From positions 1 to 11,118 of the forward strand of contig QOAX01000131.1 of NCBI GenBank assembly GCA_003972865.1: a stretch of DNA of 11,118 bases, in the 5' to 3' direction. A program made the translations under genes and the position numbers. The stretch comes from Verrucomicrobiota bacterium. Lineage in GTDB: Bacteria; Verrucomicrobiota; Verrucomicrobiia; Limisphaerales; UBA1096. This document shows, piece after piece, positions 1 to 7,507 of this stretch. The notes beneath the pieces were generated by a model that saw only the letters and a list, made by a program, of their open reading frames with translations, was not told where the DNA came from and did no database searches. Position 1 is the first letter of the stretch. Each line of letters opens with the position of its first letter.

Positions 1-2
1 TG

Positions 3-1517
3 GCCAAGTTCGCCCATCTCGAGATCGACCTGCCGAAGATCGTCGAGGGCCACACGCTGCTTGGCCAAGTTCAGGAATATTGGCAGAAGGAAATCAGCAA
101 GCCGGCGCTGGGCGAGGACATCATCCTCTACATTTCCAACCTCAGCTCGATGATCGGGCTGGGCGCGTCGAACCGCTCCTCCACCGGGGTGGAGACCCTG
201 TTCGCCCCGAACATCCAGGGCGGCAAGATGCGCAGCATCGCGTTCATCGACTACTTCAACTACTCGCGCGTGCGCTCCGACAACAACTACGTCATCAACT
301 CCTTCGGCGACACCGTCTTCCTGCCGGAATACGGGAACGACGACATCAACGGCATCCTGCTCAACTATTCCCGCGCCTACATCCCCCAGTTGAAGCTGAC
401 GGAGGCGCACGTCAATTACATCAAGGGGATCATCGGCTACTACCAGCCCAACAAACCGGAACCGCAGCGCACGCTCACGGTGTTCAAGGAACTCGTCACG
501 ATGATGGAGAAAGCGGTGGCGAAGAACGGCCGGTTCGTGATGGACAAAGCCACGCTCAAGGCCGCCTCGATGAAGGCCGCCCAGGTGCCGGACTGGATCA
601 TCCAAAAGGATTTCTCCGTGCTGAAGGAACTGCGGGGGAAGATCCGGTCGCGGTTCATCGGGCAGGACGAGGCGCTCAACGGCGTCGTGCGCCTGTCGCG
701 CATCGGCTACGGCGGCGGGCGGACTGACGAGAAGCCGGTCGCCAGCATCATGTTCGCCGGCCCGACCGGCACCGGCAAGACCTACCTCTCCAAACTGCTG
801 TCCAAGGCTCTGGGCATGAAGATGATCACCATGGACATGACGAGCTACCGCAGCTCTGTCAGCATGGATCGCTTCCTTTCCGTCATGACTGACAACCTCA
901 CGATCAACCCGCACGCCGTGTACGTGTTCGAGGAGATTGACAAGGCCAACGTGCACGTGCTCGACCGGCTCTACTTCCTGCTCGACGAGGGTATCTTTTA
1001 CGACCGAAACCAGAAGCCGATGTATGCGCGCGGCTGCTTTGTGATCATGACCACAAACACCGGCTACGACGTCATCGTGAAAAACCGCAACAAGGCGAAC
1101 GTCCGGGAGCTGTTCGAGTTGGCATTGCTCGACCGTTTCCGGCCTAGTTTCCTCAATCGCTTCGACGAGATCGCCATGTTCCGGCCGTTCACCGACCCCG
1201 AGTACATCGACATGGTCAAGCTCCACATCCGCCTCAAGGCCGACGGCATGAAGGAAACCTACAACTGGAACCTGACCGTGGACGACTCAATCCACAACCT
1301 GATCGCCAGCGAAAGCCGGAGCCTCACCTTCGGCGCGCGCCCCACCCTGCGCATGATCAACGGCATCCTTTCACTCGGGGTGACCAATTACCAAATCGAG
1401 AAGGCTCCGCTCGAGGAGGGCTCTAACATCAACCTCGAGCTTTTGTCCGCAGAAGACCGGCGATTCAGGCTCAGCGTGGAAGGCGGCGACTCGCTCGAAT
1501 ACCAGGTGAATCTTTAA
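3..1517 (+). CDS. Clp/Hsp100-type AAA+ ATPase with degenerate first module (5' end outside window)
   Basis: The frame is open from the first complete codon, so the gene starts upstream of the window; 504 codons are visible and the ATG at 150 is internal. The C-terminal module matches ClpA/ClpB D2: an IGQDEAL lead-in (about 660), Walker A GPTGTGKT (759-782), Walker B-like VYVFEEIDKAN (918-950), sensor-1 Asn (1056), an arginine finger in FLNR (1158) and sensor-2 GARP (1332-1343). The part before it aligns by eye with the second half of ClpA/B D1, but it is eroded. The FIDE Walker B is YISN (129-140), and the ERRF arginine-finger region is INSFGD. The KYRG pore loop reads TLLG, and the D2 GYVG loop is absent between Walker A and B. 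There is no ClpB-like coiled-coil middle domain. D2 should still bind and probably hydrolyse ATP; threading of substrate is doubtful. Partner and substrate are unknown. Family assignment is firm; function is inference. Confidence 0.88.
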   Translation, partial: AKFAHLEIDLPKIVEGHTLLGQVQEYWQKEISKPALGEDIILYISNLSSMIGLGASNRSSTGVETLFAPNIQGGKMRSIAFIDYFNYSRVRSDNNYVINSFGDTVFLPEYGNDDINGILLNYSRAYIPQLKLTEAHVNYIKGIIGYYQPNKPEPQRTLTVFKELVTMMEKAVAKNGRFVMDKATLKAASMKAAQVPDWIIQKDFSVLKELRGKIRSRFIGQDEALNGVVRLSRIGYGGGRTDEKPVASIMFAGPTGTGKTYLSKLLSKALGMKMITMDMTSYRSSVSMDRFLSVMTDNLTINPHAVYVFEEIDKANVHVLDRLYFLLDEGIFYDRNQKPMYARGCFVIMTTNTGYDVIVKNRNKANVRELFELALLDRFRPSFLNRFDEIAMFRPFTDPEYIDMVKLHIRLKADGMKETYNWNLTVDDSIHNLIASESRSLTFGARPTLRMINGILSLGVTNYQIEKAPLEEGSNINLELLSAEDRRFRLSVEGGDSLEYQVNL

Positions 1518-1550
1518 CCGGCATCGGCATGTTCAACTGAGATCCAGTCG

Positions 1551-2954
1551 ATGCCCAACGACCATTTTTCAACCGGCAAAAAGATCGCCTTCACGGCGGT
1601 CATGTTTCTGTACATCAACCTGGTCCTCACCATTTTCTGGATTTTAAAGCCGCTCAAGAAAAGCCTTTTCATCGGGCAATACGACGGCGATCAGACCTTC
1701 AAGCTGGGCTCGATGGAAATGCTCGGCAGCAGCGCCGAACTTTTGGCCAAGGGGATGAACCTTTTGATTGCCTTCCTGCTGGTTGTGTTTCTCACCCTGG
1801 TCACCCGCTTGGCCAAGCGCCAACGGTTGACCTATTGCTGCATGGGCCTGGTCATCGCCATGACGTTCTGTTTTTGGCTGCAAATCAATGAACCCAGCGA
1901 GTCAACGGTCTGGCTCTTCTACTGGTTCGGCGACCTGTACATCAGCCTCATGCTGGCTGCTTTCTTTTCATTCCTGCACGACACGGTCGACCTGAAAAAC
2001 GCCAAGCGGCTTTATGGCTTCATTGTGCTCGGAGCGGTTTCTGGCGGCGCCATTGGCAGCACTTACTTCCGCGGATGGATCGACGAGATGAAAAACCAAC
2101 AGTGGCTGCAGGTGGTCATTGGCATCGGCGTGGTGATTTGTGTTTTGGCATTTGTCGCCGGATGGCTGGCCAAGGCCATCCCACACCATGAACCGGAACC
2201 AAGCTCGGGCGATGTTCCGAAGAAAAAGTTCAATGCCGCAGTCGAAGGAGCATCGCTGGTCTTCAAGTCACGTTACCTGATCGCCATCGCCGGGATCGTT
2301 GGATTTTACGAAATCACCTCGGAGGTGTTGGATTATCAATTTACTGCAGTGACCGAGCGGTTTGTGCCAAAGGAGGACTTAGGCAACCACTTCGGCACCG
2401 TTTATGCCATTGGCAACAATGCGGCCTTGGTTATCCAGTTGCTCTTCAGTATCTTCGCCGCAAGCTTCCCCAAATACCGGATTCACTGGATCCTGCTGGT
2501 GTTGCCGCTGTCGATAGTGCTGAGTTCGCTCTTTTTCATCCTCGCCCCGATTTTGGTCGCGGCCAGCCTCCTGAAAATCTCAGACAGCACCTTCGCCTAC
2601 TCAATCAACCAGACCGGGCGCGAGACACTCTACAACCCGCTGTCGCGACAGGAGAAATACGTCGCCCGGGCATTCGTCGAGGTGTTTATCCAGCGCACCG
2701 GTAAGGTCGCCGCGCTGCTGATCGCCTTCCTCGTGCCGATGTTCCTCAACACGCGAAACGAGGCCGGACAACTGCAGACCAGCCTGCTTGGCCTACAACT
2801 TCTCGGCGGGTTCACCTGCATCATCGTTGCCCTCTGGTTTTACTGCGTAAAGATCGTCGGGCGAAAATTCGAGGCCCTCGAGCGAGTACACGCTGACTCC
2901 AGCAGCCAAGCACTTGGCCAAGCGCCGGAGCAAACCAGCGCCGGGGCGGTCTAG
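1551..2954 (+). CDS. ATP/ADP translocase-like (NTT/Npt family) membrane transporter
   Basis: This 467-residue protein has about ten to twelve hydrophobic segments spread over residues 12-435. Several blocks resemble the NTT nucleotide carriers. One is the basic stretch KPLKKSLFI (33-41) at the end of the first membrane segment. Others are VDLKNAKRLYGFIVLGAVSG (146-165), a KSRYLIAIAGIVGFYEI stretch (239-255), and a long block at 344-385 containing SDSTFAYSINQTGRETLYNPLS and EKYVARAFVEVFIQRTGK. Known NTT members exchange ATP for ADP or take up nucleotides in intracellular bacteria and plastids. In free-living bacteria the substrate is mostly unknown, so nucleotide transport is only a family-level guess. 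The hydrophilic C-terminal tail (from about 445) is probably cytoplasmic. The start follows the upstream stop by 33 bp with a weak GAG Shine-Dalgarno at 1539; no other start fits. It probably shares a transcript with the Clp-like gene. Confidence 0.85.
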   Translation: MPNDHFSTGKKIAFTAVMFLYINLVLTIFWILKPLKKSLFIGQYDGDQTFKLGSMEMLGSSAELLAKGMNLLIAFLLVVFLTLVTRLAKRQRLTYCCMGLVIAMTFCFWLQINEPSESTVWLFYWFGDLYISLMLAAFFSFLHDTVDLKNAKRLYGFIVLGAVSGGAIGSTYFRGWIDEMKNQQWLQVVIGIGVVICVLAFVAGWLAKAIPHHEPEPSSGDVPKKKFNAAVEGASLVFKSRYLIAIAGIVGFYEITSEVLDYQFTAVTERFVPKEDLGNHFGTVYAIGNNAALVIQLLFSIFAASFPKYRIHWILLVLPLSIVLSSLFFILAPILVAASLLKISDSTFAYSINQTGRETLYNPLSRQEKYVARAFVEVFIQRTGKVAALLIAFLVPMFLNTRNEAGQLQTSLLGLQLLGGFTCIIVALWFYCVKIVGRKFEALERVHADSSSQALGQAPEQTSAGAV

Positions 2955-4450
2955 CGGCCGAACTGCTCGGCGGCGATTTCGCGCAGCTTGGTCTTGAGAA
3001 TCTTGCCGGTCGCGTTGCGCGGAAGCGCCTCCATTTGCATCACTTTGCGTGGCAGCTTGTAGGCGGCCAGCTTGTCCTTCAGGAAGCCCAGCAGCGCCGT
3101 GTCGTCGAGGTCGGCCCCTTCATTCGGAGCCACGCAGGCCACCACGAGGTCGCCCTTGCGGGGATCGTTGACACCGATCACCGCCGCCTCCTTGACACTC
3201 TCGAACTGGTAAATCACCTCCTCCACCTCGCGCGGATAGACGTTGATGCCGTTGACGAGCAGCATGTCCTTCTTGCGGTCGGTGATGTAGAGGTAACCGT
3301 CCTCGTCGAGGTAGCCGATGTCGCCGGAAAGAAACCAGTCACCCTTGATCGCCGCCGCCGTTGCCTCCGGGTTGTTCCAGTAGCCCATCATGACGTTGTG
3401 GCCCTTGATGCAGATTTCGCCCTGCTCGCCGGTCGGCAGCACCTCGCCGGCGTCGTTCCAGATCTGGAATTCCACCCCCTTGATCGGCAGGCCCACCGAG
3501 CCGGGCTTTTTCTCCCCGTGCAACGGGTTGAAGCAGGCCACCGGGCTGGTCTCGCTCAGGCCGTACCCCTCGAGCAGCGGGATGCCGACGTTCTCGTTGA
3601 ACGCCTTGAGCACCTCCAGCGGCAACGGCGCGGCACCGCTGCAGCACACCCGCAACGGCAGGTTCGGCGGCAGTTGCGAATTGGCCAGCGCCCGGTACAG
3701 CTGCGGGATCGCCGGCAGGACTGTCGCCTGGTGCTGCATGATCTCGGTGATGATGTTCTTGGGAGGATTCAGCGACCGGATCGCGACGATCGACAGGCCC
3801 TGTGTCATCGGCAACAGCACGCACACGGTCATACTGAAGCTGTGAAACATCGGCAGCAAACAGGCCATACGGTCCTCCGGCGTCAGTTCCAGCTCCTCCA
3901 TCACCCCCCCGACGTTGCGCAGCAAATTGTTGTTGCTCAGCATTGCGCCCTTGGGCTTGCCGGTGGTACCGGAGGTGTAAATGATCAGCGCCAGATCCTC
4001 GCCCGCTTGGCCGGCCGGCGGGAGTTCCGAAGATTGGTTGTCGTCCGCTTGGCCAAGCTCCTCGACCTCGATCACGGCCAGGTCGTCGAGCTGCGACTTG
4101 AGCGCCGCCGTGCCCTCGGCCATCGACGCCTCGCTGATCAGCACCTTGGCTCCCGAGTCGGCGAGGATGTAGCCCACCTCGTCCGGCGTGAGGAAATTGT
4201 TGATCGACACCACCACTCCCTCGGCCAGCAGGATGCCGAAGAGGGAGAAGACGAATTCCGGGCAATTCTTGAGCCAAAGCCCCACCCGGTCGCCGGGTTG
4301 CAGGCCGAATTCGTCCTTGAGCCGCTTGGCCAAGCCGCCTGCCAAGCCGTGCGCCTGGCCAAAGGTGTACTGTTCATCACCCCAAAAAATGGCCGGTTTT
4401 TCGCTGTTTTCTGCCGCTGTGGCAGTGAATTGATTCGCCAGATTTTTCAT
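2951..4450 (-). CDS. AMP-forming acyl-CoA synthetase / AMP-dependent ligase (FadD-like)
   Basis: This 499-residue adenylate-forming enzyme would activate a carboxylic acid, probably a fatty acid, with ATP to an acyl-adenylate and then a CoA thioester. The core motifs are all present (numbered from the GTG at 4453): phosphate-binding YTSGTTGKPKG (159-169), GYGLSETSP (296-304), the SGDIGYLDEDG hinge region (376-386), TDRKKDMLLVNG (391-402), and ATGKILK (481-487) with the catalytic Lys near 484. The DRKKDM motif and overall length fit medium- or long-chain acyl-CoA synthetases, but chain length cannot be read from this. No signal or membrane segment is evident. The frame allows a GTG at 4453 and an ATG at 4450. 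I chose the ATG because AGGGA lies 7 nt upstream of it. That ribosome-binding site falls within a perfect inverted repeat at 4456-4471. Its stop overlaps the stop of the convergent carrier gene. A role in fatty-acid activation is the default reading. Confidence 0.93.
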   Translation of the reverse strand: MKNLANQFTATAAENSEKPAIFWGDEQYTFGQAHGLAGGLAKRLKDEFGLQPGDRVGLWLKNCPEFVFSLFGILLAEGVVVSINNFLTPDEVGYILADSGAKVLISEASMAEGTAALKSQLDDLAVIEVEELGQADDNQSSELPPAGQAGEDLALIIYTSGTTGKPKGAMLSNNNLLRNVGGVMEELELTPEDRMACLLPMFHSFSMTVCVLLPMTQGLSIVAIRSLNPPKNIITEIMQHQATVLPAIPQLYRALANSQLPPNLPLRVCCSGAAPLPLEVLKAFNENVGIPLLEGYGLSETSPVACFNPLHGEKKPGSVGLPIKGVEFQIWNDAGEVLPTGEQGEICIKGHNVMMGYWNNPEATAAAIKGDWFLSGDIGYLDEDGYLYITDRKKDMLLVNGINVYPREVEEVIYQFESVKEAAVIGVNDPRKGDLVVACVAPNEGADLDDTALLGFLKDKLAAYKLPRKVMQMEALPRNATGKILKTKLREIAAEQFGR

Positions 4451-4534
4451 CACAGGTTCCCTGCTGGGAACAGAGAAAAAACGCTTTCAATCGATTCGTC
4501 AAGCCGGACGGCTGGCGCTTTTGCCTTGGCAATA
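4451..4534. promoter_or_regulatory. Divergent intergenic region between acyl-CoA synthetase and RNase D
   Basis: Both flanking genes read away from this 84-bp gap, so it should carry the promoters of both. I could not recognise a convincing -35/-10 pair on either strand. The only clear structure is the inverted repeat at 4456-4471. The region next to it, 4473-4500, is relatively AT-rich. The promoter role is inferred from gene layout. Confidence 0.45.
4456..4471. repeat. Perfect inverted repeat over the acyl-CoA synthetase ribosome-binding site
   Basis: GTTCCC, TGCT, GGGAAC forms a perfect 6-bp dyad with a 4-nt centre, ending 5 bp upstream of the synthetase ATG. On the minus-strand transcript the stem contains the AGGGA Shine-Dalgarno, so it could mask the ribosome-binding site. 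As DNA it could equally be an operator for a dimeric repressor. No T-run follows it on either strand, so it does not look like a terminator. Confidence 0.5.
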
Positions 4535-5617
4535 GTGAAAGCGCTGACACAATCCCGCCGCTTGATTGATACTCAAGTCCAATTAAAGGAGTTTCTACCA
4601 AAGTTACGAAAATCCAGTTGGGTCTCAATCGACACTGAGGCCGACAGCCTGCACTCGTACCCGGAGAAATTGTGCCTGTTGCAGATCAGCCTTCCCGGCT
4701 CGGATGTGCTGATCGACCCCCTCGCCCCGCTGGATGCGACTCCGCTTTTCAAGGCGTTGGAAAGCAAGGAGTTGCTCATCCACGGCTGCGACAACGACCT
4801 AAGGCTGATGTACGCCGCGAAACGCTTCATTCCATCGCGGGTGTTCGACACGATGTGGGCGGCGCGGCTGCTGGGCTTCACCGCGTTCGGCCTGAACGAC
4901 CTGCTCGCCAAGCTGCTCGGCATCACGCTCGACAAGGGCGCGCAGAAGGCCAACTGGACCCGCCGGCCCCTGACCGAAAAAATGACCATCTACGCGCTCA
5001 ACGACAGCCGGCACCTCCGGGCGTTGGCAGACAACCTGCGCGACGATCTCAAGGCCAGGGGACGGACTCCCTGGCACGAACAGATTTGTGACAGGCTCAT
5101 CAGGGAACACGCCACGCCCAAGGAGACAGACCCGAACCAAGCGTGGCGCCTCAAGGGCTCGAGCAAACTCAACCGCCGCGAACAAGCCATCCTGCGAGCC
5201 ACATGGTACTGGCGGGAGCGCGAAGCCATCGACGCCAACAAGCCGCCGTACTTTATCGTCCGCCACGAGGACCTCGTTCGCCTGGCCGAGACTGTGATCG
5301 ACAAAAAACGCAAGACCGCCTGGCCGGCCAAGCTGTCGAACCGCCGGTTCAAGTCGCTGCGCGATGCGGTTGGCCAAGCGCTGGATTTGCCGCCCGGGGA
5401 ACACCCCGAGATTCCCCGCACGGTTCGCCGCCGCATCACCCAGAGCGAAAAACTTTTTTATGAGTCCCTCAAGGCCCTTCGCGACAGGCAGGCCAAGGAA
5501 CTCAACATCGACCCCACCCTCATCGCCAGCCGCTCCACGCTCGTGAGGCTCTCACTCGAGGACGGAGATGAGCGCAACCAGATTCTCCCCTGGCAGCGGG
5601 AACTGCTGAACCTGTAA
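4535..5617 (+). CDS. rnd: Ribonuclease D (DEDDy 3'-5' exoribonuclease with HRDC domain)
   Basis: RNase D trims 3' ends of tRNA precursors and other structured RNAs. From the GTG at 4535 the protein is 360 residues, close to the usual ~370. The DEDDy active site is complete: Exo I SIDTEADS with Asp33 and Glu35, Exo II HGCDNDL with Asp88, and Exo III YALNDSRHL with Tyr153 and Asp157. An HRDC nucleic-acid-binding domain follows at about 211-255 (LNRREQAILRATWYWRERE...). The C-terminal part (about 268-345) may be a weak second HRDC-like helical bundle. No in-frame ATG lies upstream of the first catalytic motif, so the start must be GTG 4535, TTG 4526 or TTG 4562. I prefer GTG because it gives a normal N-terminus, although no clear Shine-Dalgarno precedes any of them. 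The frame stays open far upstream, antisense to the synthetase, but that part is not protein-like. aspS follows 84 bp downstream and may be co-transcribed. Confidence 0.9.
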   Translation: MKALTQSRRLIDTQVQLKEFLPKLRKSSWVSIDTEADSLHSYPEKLCLLQISLPGSDVLIDPLAPLDATPLFKALESKELLIHGCDNDLRLMYAAKRFIPSRVFDTMWAARLLGFTAFGLNDLLAKLLGITLDKGAQKANWTRRPLTEKMTIYALNDSRHLRALADNLRDDLKARGRTPWHEQICDRLIREHATPKETDPNQAWRLKGSSKLNRREQAILRATWYWREREAIDANKPPYFIVRHEDLVRLAETVIDKKRKTAWPAKLSNRRFKSLRDAVGQALDLPPGEHPEIPRTVRRRITQSEKLFYESLKALRDRQAKELNIDPTLIASRSTLVRLSLEDGDERNQILPWQRELLNL

Positions 5618-5701
5618 CCACCGCAAATAAGCTTTGAAAACCGGGGCTTTTCCCGGCAACATCCGCCGCCATTTTTCGGGGGATCAATCAATTTTCAGCC
5701 A

Positions 5702-7501
5702 ATGAAGCGCACGCATCACTGCAACGAAATACGAGACGAACACGTCGGCCAAACCGTCACACTCAACGGTTGGGTGCACTCCAACCGCGACCTGGGCGGG
5801 GTCCTTTTCATCGACATCCGCGACCGCGAAGGCCGCACGCAGGCGGTTTTTGACCCCAGCGACCTGCCGGCAGACCTGTTCGAGACCGCCTCGAAGCTCC
5901 ACAGCGAGAGCGTCATCAGCGTCACCGGCAAGGTGCGCGTCCGTCCCGACGGCACAAAAAACGAGAAGATCGACACCGGCCTCGTCGAGGTCGTGGCCGA
6001 GCAACTCGAGGTGCTCAACCATGCCGATGTGCTGCCGTTCAGCATCGACGACCCGGAGGTCGCGGCCAAAGTCAACGAGGAACTGCGCCTCAAGTACCGT
6101 TACCTCGACCTGCGCCGACCGGAGATGATTCACAACATGCGCCTTCGCAGCCGGGTGGCCACCGCGACGCGGGTGTTCATGGAGGATCAGGGCTTCCTCG
6201 AAATCGAGACGCCGACGCTGTTCAAGAGCACGCCGGAGGGCGCCCGCGAATTCCTCGTGCCGAGCCGGCTGCATCCGGGGCAGTTTTACGCCCTGCCCCA
6301 GTCGCCGCAGCAGTACAAGCAGATCCTCATGGTGGCCGGCGTGGAAAAATATTTTCAACTGGCCCGCTGCTACCGCGACGAGGATCTGCGCGCCGACCGC
6401 CAGCCGGAATTCACGCAGATCGACATCGAAATGTCGTTCATCGACCGCGACGACATTTACGCACTCATCGAGGGCCTGCTGGCGCGCGTCTGGAAAACCG
6501 CGCTCGGCATCGACATCCACACGCCGTTCCCGCGCATCCCGTTCGAGGAGGCGATGAACTGCTGGGGCAGCGACAAGCCGGACACCCGCTTCGACATGGA
6601 ATTGGTTGACATGACCGGCGACTTCGCCTCGAGCGAATTCAAGGTCTTCAGCGGCACGGTGGCCAAGGGCGGCGTTGTCAAGGCGCTCAACGCCAAGGGG
6701 TTCGCCTGTGTCACCCAGGGTCAGATGGTGACGATGACCGACTACGCCAAGAGCTTTGGCGCAAAAGGGCTCGCCTTCATCAAGGTGGAGAACGGCGAGT
6801 GGAAGTCGCCCATCGTCAAGTTTTTAAGCGACGCCGAGAAGGCTGCACTGCAGGAGAAACTGGCCATCGAGGAGGGCGATCTCATTCTGTTCGCGGCCGA
6901 CAAATGGCTCAACGCCTGCGAGATTCTCGGCAAGATCCGCCTCTACTGCGCCGAGAAATTAACTGAGATGGGTAAGATGAGCATCCCGGCCGATCGGTAT
7001 AATTTCCTGTGGGTCGTGGAGTTCCCACTACTGATGTTCGACAAGGAAATGGACCGGTGGTACTCCAGCCATCACCCGTTCACCTCGCCGGTGGAGGAAG
7101 ACATCCCCAAATTGAGCAGCGACCCGAAGGCGGTTCGCGGACAGCATTACGACATCGTCGTCAACGGCGTCGAACTGGGCGGCGGCTCCATCCGTATCCA
7201 CCAGCGCGAGTTGCAGAAAACCATCTTCGAGGACTTACTGCAGATCCCGGCCGACGTGGCGCAGGAACGCTTTGGCTACATGCTCGAGGCGTTTCGTTTC
7301 GGTGCACCGCCGCACGGCGGCATCGCGCTGGGTTTCGACCGCCTCATCGCCATGCTCTGCAACGCCGAGAGCATCCGCGAGGTGATTGCCTTCCCGAAAA
7401 CGGCCAAGGGCGCCGACCTGATGAGCGGCGCCCCCGGCACCGCCGAGCCCAAGCAACTGCGCGACCTGCACATCAACCTTCGTGTCTCCAAGCCGGAGTG
7501 A
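5702..7501 (+). CDS. aspS: Aspartyl-tRNA synthetase (bacterial type)
   Basis: This class II synthetase charges tRNA-Asp with aspartate in the cytoplasm. At 599 residues it has the normal length for the bacterial type. The N-terminal OB-fold anticodon-binding domain is recognisable from GWVHSNRDLGGVLFIDIRD (23-41). Motif 1 surrounds YLDLRRPEM (134-142). The ALPQSPQQYKQILM stretch (197-210) and motif 2 with ARCYRDEDLRADRQPEFTQ (221-239) follow. The bacterial GAD insertion occupies roughly 285-420, and motif 3 is GIALGFDRL (540-548). All catalytic motifs are intact. ATG 5702 starts right at the conserved N-terminus. The nearest purine-rich run, GGGGGA around 5680, is about 20 nt away, too far to be a normal Shine-Dalgarno. 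Leu31, with Gly84 at the second discriminator position, gives mixed signals on whether it also charges tRNA-Asn. The gene converges on rex with 6 bp between stops. Confidence 0.97.
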   Translation: MKRTHHCNEIRDEHVGQTVTLNGWVHSNRDLGGVLFIDIRDREGRTQAVFDPSDLPADLFETASKLHSESVISVTGKVRVRPDGTKNEKIDTGLVEVVAEQLEVLNHADVLPFSIDDPEVAAKVNEELRLKYRYLDLRRPEMIHNMRLRSRVATATRVFMEDQGFLEIETPTLFKSTPEGAREFLVPSRLHPGQFYALPQSPQQYKQILMVAGVEKYFQLARCYRDEDLRADRQPEFTQIDIEMSFIDRDDIYALIEGLLARVWKTALGIDIHTPFPRIPFEEAMNCWGSDKPDTRFDMELVDMTGDFASSEFKVFSGTVAKGGVVKALNAKGFACVTQGQMVTMTDYAKSFGAKGLAFIKVENGEWKSPIVKFLSDAEKAALQEKLAIEEGDLILFAADKWLNACEILGKIRLYCAEKLTEMGKMSIPADRYNFLWVVEFPLLMFDKEMDRWYSSHHPFTSPVEEDIPKLSSDPKAVRGQHYDIVVNGVELGGGSIRIHQRELQKTIFEDLLQIPADVAQERFGYMLEAFRFGAPPHGGIALGFDRLIAMLCNAESIREVIAFPKTAKGADLMSGAPGTAEPKQLRDLHINLRVSKPE

Positions 7502-7507
7502 CGACAT

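Noticed and set aside
3035..4534. Long open frame (+) upstream of and continuous with RNase D, antisense to the acyl-CoA synthetase
   Set aside because: Its translation is rich in His, Arg, Leu, Val and Gln with no recognisable domain, while the opposite strand has a complete enzyme. It is a by-product of high GC codon use.
5641..5656. Hairpin CCGGG-GCTTTT-CCCGG after RNase D as a possible terminator
   Set aside because: The stem is only 5 bp and no T-run follows, so a rho-independent terminator is not supported.
5684..6520. 278-codon open frame (-) antisense to aspS
   Set aside because: aspS is unambiguous here; the antisense translation has shadow-type composition and no domain.
7502..7507. 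Possible terminator between aspS and rex
   Set aside because: Only 6 bp separate the two stops and no hairpin with a T-run is visible on either side.
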